A stretch of 9,304 bases of DNA from assembly GCA_041608535.1 (NCBI GenBank), contig JBFISM010000147.1, forward strand, positions 1-9,304, given 5' to 3'. Shown one piece after another: positions 1 through 5,684 of this stretch. A program made the position numbers and the translations under genes. Origin of the DNA: JBFISM01 sp041608535 (lineage in GTDB: Bacteria; Actinomycetota; Acidimicrobiia; Spongiisociales; UBA5794). The notes beneath the pieces are model-generated. The model was given only the letters and a program-made list of their open reading frames with translations. It was not told the DNA's origin and made no database searches. Numbering within the stretch: the first letter of the stretch is position 1; each line of letters opens with the position of its first letter.

Positions 1-409
1 CATCGTCGTCCTCCGGGAATATGATCGGCTCCACCAGCACCAGCCCGGCGAAGGTGCCGGGAGCCAGCAGCTCGGCATAGACGAGAGCCGCCCCTCCGCA
101 AGAATGACCCATCCCGATGAGGCCGTGCTCCCCTCCCGTGATCGCCAGCGCGTCGGATGCCAGCGGCCACCAGTTGCGCAGCTGTCCGCCCCGCTGCGAC
201 GTGCCATGACTCCGCAGATCGAACGACGAGATCCGAGCGGCGGCCAGACGATGGCGCAGCTCGTCGATAGTGGGGTGCAGGACCTCCTTGCAGAATCCGG
301 TGGCATGCGTCATCACGATCGGGGATGCCGCAGCTCGGTCGCCCCATGCGGTGGTTTCCACGGCAAGGGCGACGCCGTCGCTGTCGACCGTGGTCCAGCG
401 CCGTCTCAT
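1..409 (-). CDS. alpha/beta hydrolase, C-terminally truncated by window edge
   Basis: The first 136 residues of an alpha/beta-hydrolase-fold protein are visible; the rest lies beyond the left edge. Around residues 32-40 is the strand-then-HATGF stretch (MTHATGF) that in this fold forms the oxyanion-hole region. Residues 64-69 (DLRSHG) match the usual D-x-R-G/S-H-G turn. Residues 101-106 (GHSCGG) are the nucleophile elbow, with Ser103 the predicted nucleophile. The acid and His of the triad would lie in the missing part. The ATG at 407-409 is chosen because it is 25 bp past the stop of the CBS-BON gene and the next upstream in-frame codons are not starts; no clear ribosome binding site is visible, so translation may depend on coupling. 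It is probably the last or a late gene of the operon that begins near 3882. The substrate cannot be told: the fold covers esterases, lactonases, dehalogenases and epoxide hydrolases. Confidence 0.85.
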   Translation of the reverse strand, partial: MRRRWTTVDSDGVALAVETTAWGDRAAASPIVMTHATGFCKEVLHPTIDELRHRLAAARISSFDLRSHGTSQRGGQLRNWWPLASDALAITGGEHGLIGMGHSCGGAALVYAELLAPGTFAGLVLVEPIIFPEDDD

Positions 410-434
410 GACACTGCAGGGCGTGTCCGGCCGG

Positions 435-1046
435 CTACTCGCTGCGGTCGTCGATGCGCCAGGAGAGACGGTTGTCCACGCGGACGACGCCATCGAGCCG
501 GCGGACGAGCTCCTCGAGCAGACTCGCCTCGTTACGGGTACCGATCTCGCCGGTGAAGGTGGCCACCCCTCCCTCGACGTGAACGTCGATCGATTCCGGG
601 TCGACGAACAAGACCCGGCGGAGCACATCCTCGAGAATCTCATCCTCGATGACTTCGTCGGGCCGGGTGAAGACCGCAACCACGTCGAGACGGGAGATGA
701 TCCCGAGCAGATTGGACGCCTCGTCGACGACGGGCAGCCGGTTGACGTCGTTGATCACCATGCTGCGGGCGGCATCGGCGATGGAGCTGTTGGCTGCGAT
801 CGTCACGACCGATCGGCTCATCACGTCTCCCACCGTCTCGACAGCAGGCGGATGTGCGGCCTCCTCACGCGCCACCTCCAACCGAAGGAAATCCGCTTCG
901 GTGATGATCCCGATCAGGCAGGACGACTCGTCGCACACAGGAAGCCCGCTCACCCGGTTGCGAAACATCAGCCGCGCCGCCTCATTGAGCAACGTGTCCG
1001 GGCTCACCGTGATCACATTGGAGGTCATCACATCCATCACTTGCAC
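435..1046 (-). CDS. CBS-CBS-BON domain protein
   Basis: A 203-residue cytoplasmic protein with a CBS pair and a BON domain. CBS1 is about residues 5-58 (DVMTSNVITV opening, then GLPVCDE and GIITEADFL). CBS2 is about 73-128 (DVMSRSVVTI, RLPVVDE, GIISRLDVV). BON is about 131-198, with the typical hydrophobic alternation around DVHVEGGVATFTGEI. CBS pairs usually bind adenine nucleotides or S-adenosylmethionine; BON domains are thought to bind membranes or ligands. This architecture is common in Actinomycetota, often as a stress-related protein, but has no fixed function. The GTG at 1044-1046 is preferred over a further upstream ATG (1133) because GGAGGT lies 5 nt before it and the upstream ATG would overlap the end of the preceding gene. 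The gene sits 34 bp after the GNAT-ACD fusion and 25 bp before the hydrolase, so co-transcription is likely. A regulatory link to the acetyltransferase is inference only. Confidence 0.9.
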   Translation of the reverse strand: MQVMDVMTSNVITVSPDTLLNEAARLMFRNRVSGLPVCDESSCLIGIITEADFLRLEVAREEAAHPPAVETVGDVMSRSVVTIAANSSIADAARSMVINDVNRLPVVDEASNLLGIISRLDVVAVFTRPDEVIEDEILEDVLRRVLFVDPESIDVHVEGGVATFTGEIGTRNEASLLEELVRRLDGVVRVDNRLSWRIDDRSE

Positions 1047-1051
1047 GGGAG

Positions 1052-1057
1052 ACCTCC
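1052..1057 (-). promoter_or_regulatory. Shine-Dalgarno site fixing the CBS-BON start
   Basis: On the minus strand this is a perfect GGAGGT, 5 nt ahead of the GTG at 1044-1046. It is the strongest ribosome binding site in the window and decides the start; a second GTG and an ATG follow 6 and 9 nt later, at longer spacing. Confidence 0.75.
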
Positions 1058-1080
1058 ATGATGCTCGATGGTTTGTCTGC

Positions 1081-3882
1081 TCATGTCGATACCTCGGTGC
1101 CCGATCGCGGTATGGGACCAGAGCGTAACTCACGATTCGGCATCCAGCGCACCGCCACCGGTTCGACGTTGATTCTGCCGTCGACCACTACCACGCCTTC
1201 ACCCGGCTCGGCGACCTTCACCGGATTGAGATCCATCTCGGAGATCTCGGGGAAATCCTCTCCGAGGGCGGCGACACGGAGCAGCGCCTCCTCGAGGGCA
1301 GGGACGTCCCCGGCGGGGCCACCGCGATAACCCTCGAGCAACGTGCTCGATTTCACCTCGCGGATCATGCGCCCTGCTTCGATGTCGGTGAGCGGCAGGA
1401 TGCGAAATGCCACGTCTCCGATCAACTCGACGAAGATCCCGCCGAGACCGAACACGATCAGCGGTCCGAAAACGGGGTCCTGGGTGAGTCCTATCAGCAC
1501 CTCATGCCCTCCGGGGACGAACTCCTGCACGAGCGCCCCCTCGGCGTCCGCAACAGCTCCGGTCACCTGCTCGAAGGCTGCTCGCACCGCCTGGTCCCCG
1601 CTCACGTCGAGCACGATCCCCCCGACATCCGACTTGTGCAGCGCACTGTCCGCGATGACTTTGAGGACGGCCGGCCCGTCGAAGCCGGCGGCGATGTCGA
1701 CCGCCTCGGCTGCCGTCGTGGCGCGGCCGCTCTTGGGGAGCTGTAGCCCGTATGCAGTCAACACGTCGGCCACCTCGGCGGGCTCCAGCCAGCCACCCTC
1801 GTCTCCGAAACGCCGCAGCGCCGCCGCGATGGTCGCGGCAGCGGCGGCATGGTCGACGTCGTCGAATCGCACCCGGTTCCCCAGATCCCTCGATCTCACC
1901 CCGGAATACTCCACCGCCCGGGCCAGCGCACGGGCCGCTTGCTCGGGGAAGGCATACACGGGTATGCCGCTGGCGTCGTCGGCGAGAGGGCCCGTTGCGC
2001 CATCGGCGCTCATGTACACGGCGATGAAGGACTTACCCGAGTCTCGGGCGACACTGGATGAGCCCGCGGCGGCGATGGCGGCCGCCACGGCGTCGGCGCC
2101 CTCCGGGCTGGCCGGGATGAACATGGCGACGACCGCATCCACCTCGTCGGAGCCGAGAACGGCATCGAGGCATGCCCGGTACTGCTCGGGTCCCGCCGAC
2201 GCGATCATGTCGACGGGGTTGCGCACCGAGGCGTCGGGTGCGAGATGGCGGCGCAACTCGCTCTGCAACGAATCCGAGAACTCGACGATCTCGAGACCCC
2301 GGGCGGCAAGTGCATCCACGGCCAGAATGGCAGGTCCCCCGGCGTTGGAGACGATGCCCACCCGCTGTCCCTGTGGAAGAGGCTGGTTGGCGAGGAGTGC
2401 GGTGACGTCGAACAGCTCCCCGAGTGATTCGGTACGGATCACCCCGGCTTGGCGGAACAACGCATCGACGTGGATGTCGAGAGATGCCAGCGACCCCGTG
2501 TGCGAGCTGGCCGCCCGTGCCCCTGCGGCGGTCCTGCCCGACTTCACTGCAACGATGGGTTTGTTGCGGGTGATCCGTCGCGCCAGCCGCCCAAAACGGC
2601 GCGGGTTACCGAATGACTCGAGGTACAGGACGATCACGTCTGTTTCCGGATCGTCCTCCCAATAGAGCAGCAGATCATTGCCGGAGATGTCGGCCTTGTT
2701 GCCCACGGAGACGAAGCTCGAGATCCCGATGTTGAGGTTCGTTGCATAGTCGAGGAGTGCGATACCGAGCGCCCCGCTCTGGGACGACATCGCCACGTTT
2801 CCCGGCAGCGGATGCACGGGCCCGAACTGTCCATCGAGCTTCACGGCGGGATTCGTGTTGACGAGACCCATACAGTTGGGCCCGACCATGCGCATGCTCG
2901 AGGAGCGGACGATCTCGAGCAACTCGTTCTGCGCCTCCATTCCCTGCGCCCCGGTCTCCCCGAATCCGGCGGAGATGACCACGATGCCCCGCACACCCTT
3001 TGCGCCGCACTGCCGGGCGACGTCGATGACGAGCGGCGCCGGCACCACGATGAACGCCAGATCCACGACACCCGGGATGTCGCCAACTGCGGGATACGCC
3101 GGAAGGCCACCGACCTCGGCTGCGTTCGGGTTGACGGGATACAGCTCCCCGGTGAACCCACCACGCTGCAGGTTGGCGAACAACCGGGCGCCGATGGACC
3201 CTGGGGTAGTGCTGGCGCCGATGACCGCGATCCCATACGGGAACATGAGCGGGGTGATGCTCGCCGCAGTCGCCCGTCGCTCCTTCTCCTCGGCGGCGGC
3301 TCGGGTCTCGTCCGATTCCTCGGTCGGAAACTCGACGATGAACACGCCTTCGTCCATCTCACGACGCATCTTGAAGCCACCGCCGCGGAAGACACGGATC
3401 ATGGCGTGGTTGTCGGCGAGCACGTATGCCCGGAACGCCGTGATACCGCGCAACCGGGCATAGGCCGTGAGCTCCTCGAGCAAGCGGCTCCCGATCCCTT
3501 TGCCCTGCTCATCGTCGTCCACGGCGAACGCCACCTCTGCCGCGTGCTCTGCCTTGGTGTCGTCGTATCGACCCACCCCGATGATGCGTCCTCCCCGCTC
3601 GACGACGAACGCCATCCTGCGCTGATAGTCGAGCTCGGTGAAGTAGGTCAGCTCCTCGGGTGTCAGCTCGTGCTTGACCCGGAAGAATCGGTGATACACA
3701 CTTTCGAGGGACATCCGTTCGAGCAGATCATTGAGGCCCGCGCGATCGCTCGGGAGGATCGGGCGCAGATGCGCCGTGGACCCGTCTTTGAGCAGGATGT
3801 CGGCCTCCCAACCCTCCGGGTATCCCGGGGGTGATGCGGTGGCGGCGGCACCGGGAGCTGGCGGGGGACGAGATTCGGACAC
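1081..3882 (-). CDS. GNAT acetyltransferase-NDP-forming acyl-CoA synthetase fusion (PatA-like protein lysine acetyltransferase)
   Basis: A 933-residue fusion protein. GNAT domain: about residues 25-185, with the acetyl-CoA-binding motif A at 125-131 (EQGKGIG) and a typical motif B around DNHAMIRVF. Residues 186-210 are a charged Glu/Arg/Ala linker. The CoA-binding Rossmann domain spans about 213-345 (GIAVIGAS near its start). The succinyl-CoA-ligase-like domains run about 346-500 and 505-665, with SSQSGALG at 366-373 and the phospho-His motif SSHTGS (His461). The C-terminal ATP-grasp domain is about 695-905, with HKSDVGG (His749), FGLGG and EMDLNPV. Known relatives acetylate the catalytic lysine of AMP-forming acyl-CoA synthetases, switching them off; the GNAT-first order matches Streptomyces lividans PatA and is reversed in enterobacterial Pat/PatZ. 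Both ACD histidines are kept, so synthetase activity is possible. The start is chosen as the GTG at 3880-3882: an open frame continues to 4185, but those residues are low-complexity and antisense to the lipoprotein gene. A TAACCT element lies 8 nt upstream. Likely first gene of the operon. Confidence 0.9.
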   Translation of the reverse strand: MSESRPPPAPGAAATASPPGYPEGWEADILLKDGSTAHLRPILPSDRAGLNDLLERMSLESVYHRFFRVKHELTPEELTYFTELDYQRRMAFVVERGGRIIGVGRYDDTKAEHAAEVAFAVDDDEQGKGIGSRLLEELTAYARLRGITAFRAYVLADNHAMIRVFRGGGFKMRREMDEGVFIVEFPTEESDETRAAAEEKERRATAASITPLMFPYGIAVIGASTTPGSIGARLFANLQRGGFTGELYPVNPNAAEVGGLPAYPAVGDIPGVVDLAFIVVPAPLVIDVARQCGAKGVRGIVVISAGFGETGAQGMEAQNELLEIVRSSSMRMVGPNCMGLVNTNPAVKLDGQFGPVHPLPGNVAMSSQSGALGIALLDYATNLNIGISSFVSVGNKADISGNDLLLYWEDDPETDVIVLYLESFGNPRRFGRLARRITRNKPIVAVKSGRTAAGARAASSHTGSLASLDIHVDALFRQAGVIRTESLGELFDVTALLANQPLPQGQRVGIVSNAGGPAILAVDALAARGLEIVEFSDSLQSELRRHLAPDASVRNPVDMIASAGPEQYRACLDAVLGSDEVDAVVAMFIPASPEGADAVAAAIAAAGSSSVARDSGKSFIAVYMSADGATGPLADDASGIPVYAFPEQAARALARAVEYSGVRSRDLGNRVRFDDVDHAAAAATIAAALRRFGDEGGWLEPAEVADVLTAYGLQLPKSGRATTAAEAVDIAAGFDGPAVLKVIADSALHKSDVGGIVLDVSGDQAVRAAFEQVTGAVADAEGALVQEFVPGGHEVLIGLTQDPVFGPLIVFGLGGIFVELIGDVAFRILPLTDIEAGRMIREVKSSTLLEGYRGGPAGDVPALEEALLRVAALGEDFPEISEMDLNPVKVAEPGEGVVVVDGRINVEPVAVRWMPNRELRSGPIPRSGTEVST

Positions 3883-3890
3883 CAAGAGCG

Positions 3891-3896
3891 AGGTTA
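3891..3896 (-). promoter_or_regulatory. candidate -10 element for the GNAT-ACD operon
   Basis: On the minus strand this reads TAACCT (TANNNT), 8 nt before the chosen GTG. That spacing would give a leaderless or near-leaderless mRNA. I see no convincing -35 element upstream. A GAAGG just upstream of it could instead serve as a distant, poor ribosome binding site. Confidence 0.35.
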
Positions 3897-3940
3897 CCTT
3901 CACCGCGATCGGCGTCCGTCCCGTGTCGTGGCGCCACCGG

Positions 3941-3946
3941 TACGAT
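3941..3946 (+). promoter_or_regulatory. candidate -10 element giving a leaderless lipoprotein mRNA
   Basis: TACGAT fits the actinobacterial TANNNT -10 consensus. The GTG start of the lipoprotein begins 7 nt after it, exactly where transcription would be expected to begin. No Shine-Dalgarno sequence precedes this GTG, which supports a leaderless transcript. No clear -35 element is visible. Confidence 0.45.
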
Positions 3947-3952
3947 GCGCCG

Positions 3953-4687
3953 GTGCGGAAGATCCAAGCTGTCCTGGCCATCGTCATGCTCGCCGGCGCC
4001 TGTGGCGACGAGGCCGGTCCGGCGCCTGACACAGAAACCACGGTCGAGGCAACCGTGACATCGAACGACCCGCGGGGTTCGACCAGTCGGCCACCGGCAT
4101 CCACCACGGCTGCGCCACCGAGCACCGCCGCGTCCACGACGAGCACGACCGCCGCGAGCTCCACGACCACGACCACGACGAGCACGACGGCCCTGGCTCC
4201 GGTGGCCGGAACGCTGGCGCTGACACGAGTCGTGTTCGAGCCCAGTGCGTACGTCGTCGTGACGAATGTCGGCGGGCAGTCCGCAGAGTTGGGTGCCCAC
4301 TGGCTGTGCGTCTTTCCCTCCTACCAGCAGCTCCCCGCACACACCGTCGAGCCCGGCCAGTCCGTTGCGATCGGTCTCGACACGGCACCACCTCCCGATC
4401 TCATCGGTTTCGCCGAGGTGTTCGACCTGGGACCGGTTGTCGGTACGCCCCAGGCCGCCGATGGCGAGATGGCGCTGTACACCGCGGCCGACTTCGGCTC
4501 GGCCACGGCCATCGCCGACTACGTGCAGTGGGGATCCGGCGACCACCAACGCAGCTCGGTGGCCGCCGAGGCGGGCATCTGGACCCCGGGTGCGTTCGTG
4601 GAGGTCCCTCCCGAAGCGCTCGGGATCTCATCTTCAGGAGCAATCGGTGGCAACGAATCGGATTGGTTCGCCGAGGTCGGGGGATGA
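3953..4687 (+). CDS. lipoprotein with Thr/Ser-rich linker and lamin-tail-like domain
   Basis: A 244-residue predicted lipoprotein. Residues 1-16 form a short signal peptide (VRKIQ, then a hydrophobic stretch) ending in LAGAC, with Cys17 the likely lipidated residue. Residues 25-83 are a Thr/Ser/Pro/Ala linker, including a run of mostly Thr at 62-79, which probably spans the cell wall and may be glycosylated. Residues 84-225 form a compact beta-rich domain with a pattern resembling lamin-tail domains: a strand with VVVTNVG, then ELGAHWLCVF, a VEPGQSVAI turn, GEMALYTAADFGSATAIADYVQWG and a final aromatic/Pro-rich stretch. Bacterial lamin-tail domains occur on secreted proteins and are thought to mediate attachment or substrate binding; no enzyme motif is visible. 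The GTG at 3953 is chosen because it places the signal peptide at the N terminus; earlier in-frame starts would add a non-signal extension. It is divergent from the GNAT-ACD operon with 70 bp between starts. Domain assignment is moderately sure; biological role unknown. Confidence 0.75.
   Translation: MRKIQAVLAIVMLAGACGDEAGPAPDTETTVEATVTSNDPRGSTSRPPASTTAAPPSTAASTTSTTAASSTTTTTTSTTALAPVAGTLALTRVVFEPSAYVVVTNVGGQSAELGAHWLCVFPSYQQLPAHTVEPGQSVAIGLDTAPPPDLIGFAEVFDLGPVVGTPQAADGEMALYTAADFGSATAIADYVQWGSGDHQRSSVAAEAGIWTPGAFVEVPPEALGISSSGAIGGNESDWFAEVGG
4100..4192 (+). repeat. low-complexity Thr/Ser-coding tract
   Basis: Degenerate repeats of ACG/ACC/AGC codons encode the mostly Thr/Ser/Ala stretch at residues 50-80 of the lipoprotein. 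Such tracts are prone to length change between strains. The same bases, read antisense, create the Val/Ala-rich false N-terminal extension of the neighbouring GNAT-ACD frame. Confidence 0.7.
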
Positions 4688-4716
4688 GACGCCGGGCTCG
4701 AGTCCCTCACACCGCC

Positions 4717-5229
4717 TCACCCACAGCAGCTCGGACCACAGCACGCGGCAGATGTAGCCGGCGTTTCGGACGCATCGAGCAGCCGGTCATACGCATCGGA
4801 GTCGCCGGCGAAACGATCGCTGTCTGCGAGCACGGTGTATACCTCCCATCGCTCCCGATCTGGACCGGCCACCCACACCTTGTCCTGCACGGCGTAGCAG
4901 CACGCCGATTCGTTCTCCTCGAGGGTCACCAACCCGCTCTCCTCCAATCTGGCTGCCGCCGCCGACACGTCGGCCGTCTCGGGCACCTCGACTCCGAGAT
5001 GGTCGATCTGACCACCAGACTCGCTTTCGATGAGCACGAGCTTCAGCGGAGGAGCAGCGATGGCGAAGTTGGCATAGCCGGGCTTGAGCTTCGCCGGAGC
5101 CGCCCCGAACAGCGCCGAGTAGAACTCGACTGCAGCGGAGAGATCAGACACACGGAGCGCGAGCTGAACACGCCCTTCGGGGGGCACCGGCACCGGCGCC
5201 GTCGCGAGTTCGACGTGGCTCGAGGTCAT
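4717..5229 (-). CDS. cadI: CadI/ArsI-family VOC metalloprotein (cadmium/arsenic-induced; possible C-As lyase)
   Basis: A 170-residue protein of the vicinal-oxygen-chelate (glyoxalase/dioxygenase) fold, recognised by VQLALRVSDL (21-30), AVEFYSALFG (33-42), KPGYANFAI (49-57), DHLGVEV (76-82), ESACCYAVQDKVWV (107-120) and WEVYTVLAD (128-136). These are hallmarks of mycobacterial CadI and of ArsI, the Fe(II)-dependent enzyme that cleaves the carbon-arsenic bond of trivalent organoarsenicals. The vicinal Cys110-Cys111 pair that binds As(III) in ArsI is present. By alignment from memory the metal site would be Gln22, His77 and Glu129. The C terminus carries an extra Cys-rich tail, CCGPSCC (163-169). 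The ATG at 5227-5229 is chosen for an AAAGGA site 6 nt upstream; a longer open frame reaches 5394 but would cross the shared regulatory region. It is divergent from arsR, which implies metalloid-responsive control. True C-As lyase activity versus simple cadmium/arsenic binding cannot be decided here. Confidence 0.88.
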   Translation of the reverse strand: MTSSHVELATAPVPVPPEGRVQLALRVSDLSAAVEFYSALFGAAPAKLKPGYANFAIAAPPLKLVLIESESGGQIDHLGVEVPETADVSAAAARLEESGLVTLEENESACCYAVQDKVWVAGPDRERWEVYTVLADSDRFAGDSDAYDRLLDASETPATSAACCGPSCCG

Positions 5230-5235
5230 GACGGT

Positions 5236-5241
5236 TCCTTT
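5236..5241 (-). promoter_or_regulatory. ribosome binding site fixing the cadI start
   Basis: AAAGGA on the minus strand, 6 nt before the ATG at 5227-5229. It selects this start over the upstream in-frame ATG 18 nt earlier and over the far N-terminal extension. Confidence 0.65.
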
Positions 5242-5306
5242 CTCCATCGCCGCCGATTGCGACCCGGCGACACGACCGGATGGCTTGGGCGGCAACACAT
5301 AGACGG

Positions 5307-5323
5307 ATGTCGATATATTTCGA
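5307..5323. promoter_or_regulatory. candidate ArsR operator, distal site
   Basis: ATGTCGATATAT at 5307-5318 overlaps an imperfect palindrome, TCGATATATTTCGA, at 5310-5323. It lies between cadI and arsR, about 80 bp ahead of the cadI start, in a conspicuous AT-rich island within GC-rich DNA. AT-rich dyads of this kind are typical ArsR/SmtB-family operators. A near copy lies at 5345-5356. Confidence 0.55.
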
Positions 5324-5325
5324 GC

Positions 5326-5354
5326 TTGGCACACCCATCGATGCATGTCAATAT
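5326..5354 (+). promoter_or_regulatory. arsR: candidate arsR promoter, leaderless
   Basis: TTGGCA at 5326-5331 matches the -35 consensus at 5 of 6 positions. A 17-bp spacer leads to CAATAT at 5349-5354, a weak -10. Transcription would then begin near 5361, which is the arsR ATG. There is no Shine-Dalgarno sequence before that ATG, so a leaderless mRNA fits. The -10 lies inside the proximal operator. I could not place a convincing promoter for cadI on the other strand. Confidence 0.4.
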
Positions 5355-5363
5355 ATAAATATG
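5345..5363. promoter_or_regulatory. candidate ArsR operator, proximal site overlapping the arsR start
   Basis: ATGTCAATATAT at 5345-5356 matches the distal element at 11 of 12 positions in the same orientation, 38 bp away. The element runs on through AT-rich sequence into the arsR ATG (TCA at 5348-5350 and TGA at 5362-5364 form weak outer arms). A repressor bound here would cover the arsR -10 region and start codon, giving autorepression. Confidence 0.5.
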
Positions 5364-5684
5364 AGTCTGCCTCAATGCTGCCCGGCTCCCCCAAACCCCT
5401 CGCTGGACGATTCCGCCGCCGGCGATCTCGCCTCGGTGCTCAATGCGATCGCCGACCCCGTCCGCCTCCGCCTCATCTCCATGCTCTCGCAAGTCGACGA
5501 GCGGTGTGCCTGCGATTTCGTCGACTCGCTGGGTGTGAGCCAGCCGACGGTCAGCCATCATCTCAAGGTTCTGGCCGACGCCGGTCTCGTCTCTCGACGC
5601 AAACAGGGTCGCTGGGTGTACTACAGCTTGGAACGAGCCGAGCTGGCAGAGCTCAGCCGGTGCCTCCAGCCCGCCCCCGACTGA
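5361..5684 (+). CDS. arsR: ArsR/SmtB-family metalloid-responsive repressor
   Basis: A 107-residue winged-helix repressor of the ArsR/SmtB family, of usual length. Residues 24-45 (SVLNAIADPVRLRLISML) are the conserved opening. Residues 52-74 hold the helix-turn-helix (SLGVSQPTVSHHLKVLADAG), followed by the wing (VSRRKQGRWVYYSL, 77-90). Such proteins sit on their operator until As(III), Sb(III) or a metal ion binds cysteine thiols and releases them. Two possible thiol sites are seen: a vicinal pair Cys6-Cys7 near the N terminus, as in Corynebacterium ArsR, and Cys49-x-Cys51 ahead of the recognition helices, as in enteric ArsR (there as part of ELCVCD). The ATG at 5361 is chosen because residues upstream in frame have no family similarity and include the operator. 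It is divergent from cadI, its likely target, and overlaps the end of the downstream kinase gene tail to tail. Sensing of As(III) rather than Cd(II) is inferred from the cysteine layout. Confidence 0.93.
   Translation: MSLPQCCPAPPNPSLDDSAAGDLASVLNAIADPVRLRLISMLSQVDERCACDFVDSLGVSQPTVSHHLKVLADAGLVSRRKQGRWVYYSLERAELAELSRCLQPAPD

Noticed and set aside
1047..1133. Upstream ATG start for the CBS-BON gene
   Set aside because: It would overlap the end of the preceding gene, while GGAGGT sits 5 nt before the internal GTG that matches the CBS start.
1343..2665. 440-codon plus-strand open frame
   Set aside because: It lies wholly antisense to the ACD domains of the fusion protein and its translation has no recognisable motif.
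3883..4185. N-terminal extension of the GNAT-ACD open frame (101 extra residues)
   Set aside because: The residues are Val/Ala low-complexity, lack similarity to the GNAT family, and are antisense to the lipoprotein's signal peptide and Thr linker.
4688..4716. Terminator between the lipoprotein and cadI
   Set aside because: The only dyad centres on CTCGAG with no room for a loop and a bulge in the arm; not convincing.
5230..5394. Extended N terminus of the CadI/ArsI protein
   Set aside because: It would run through the operator region and into arsR; the internal ATG has a good ribosome binding site and still leaves a longer N terminus than many relatives.
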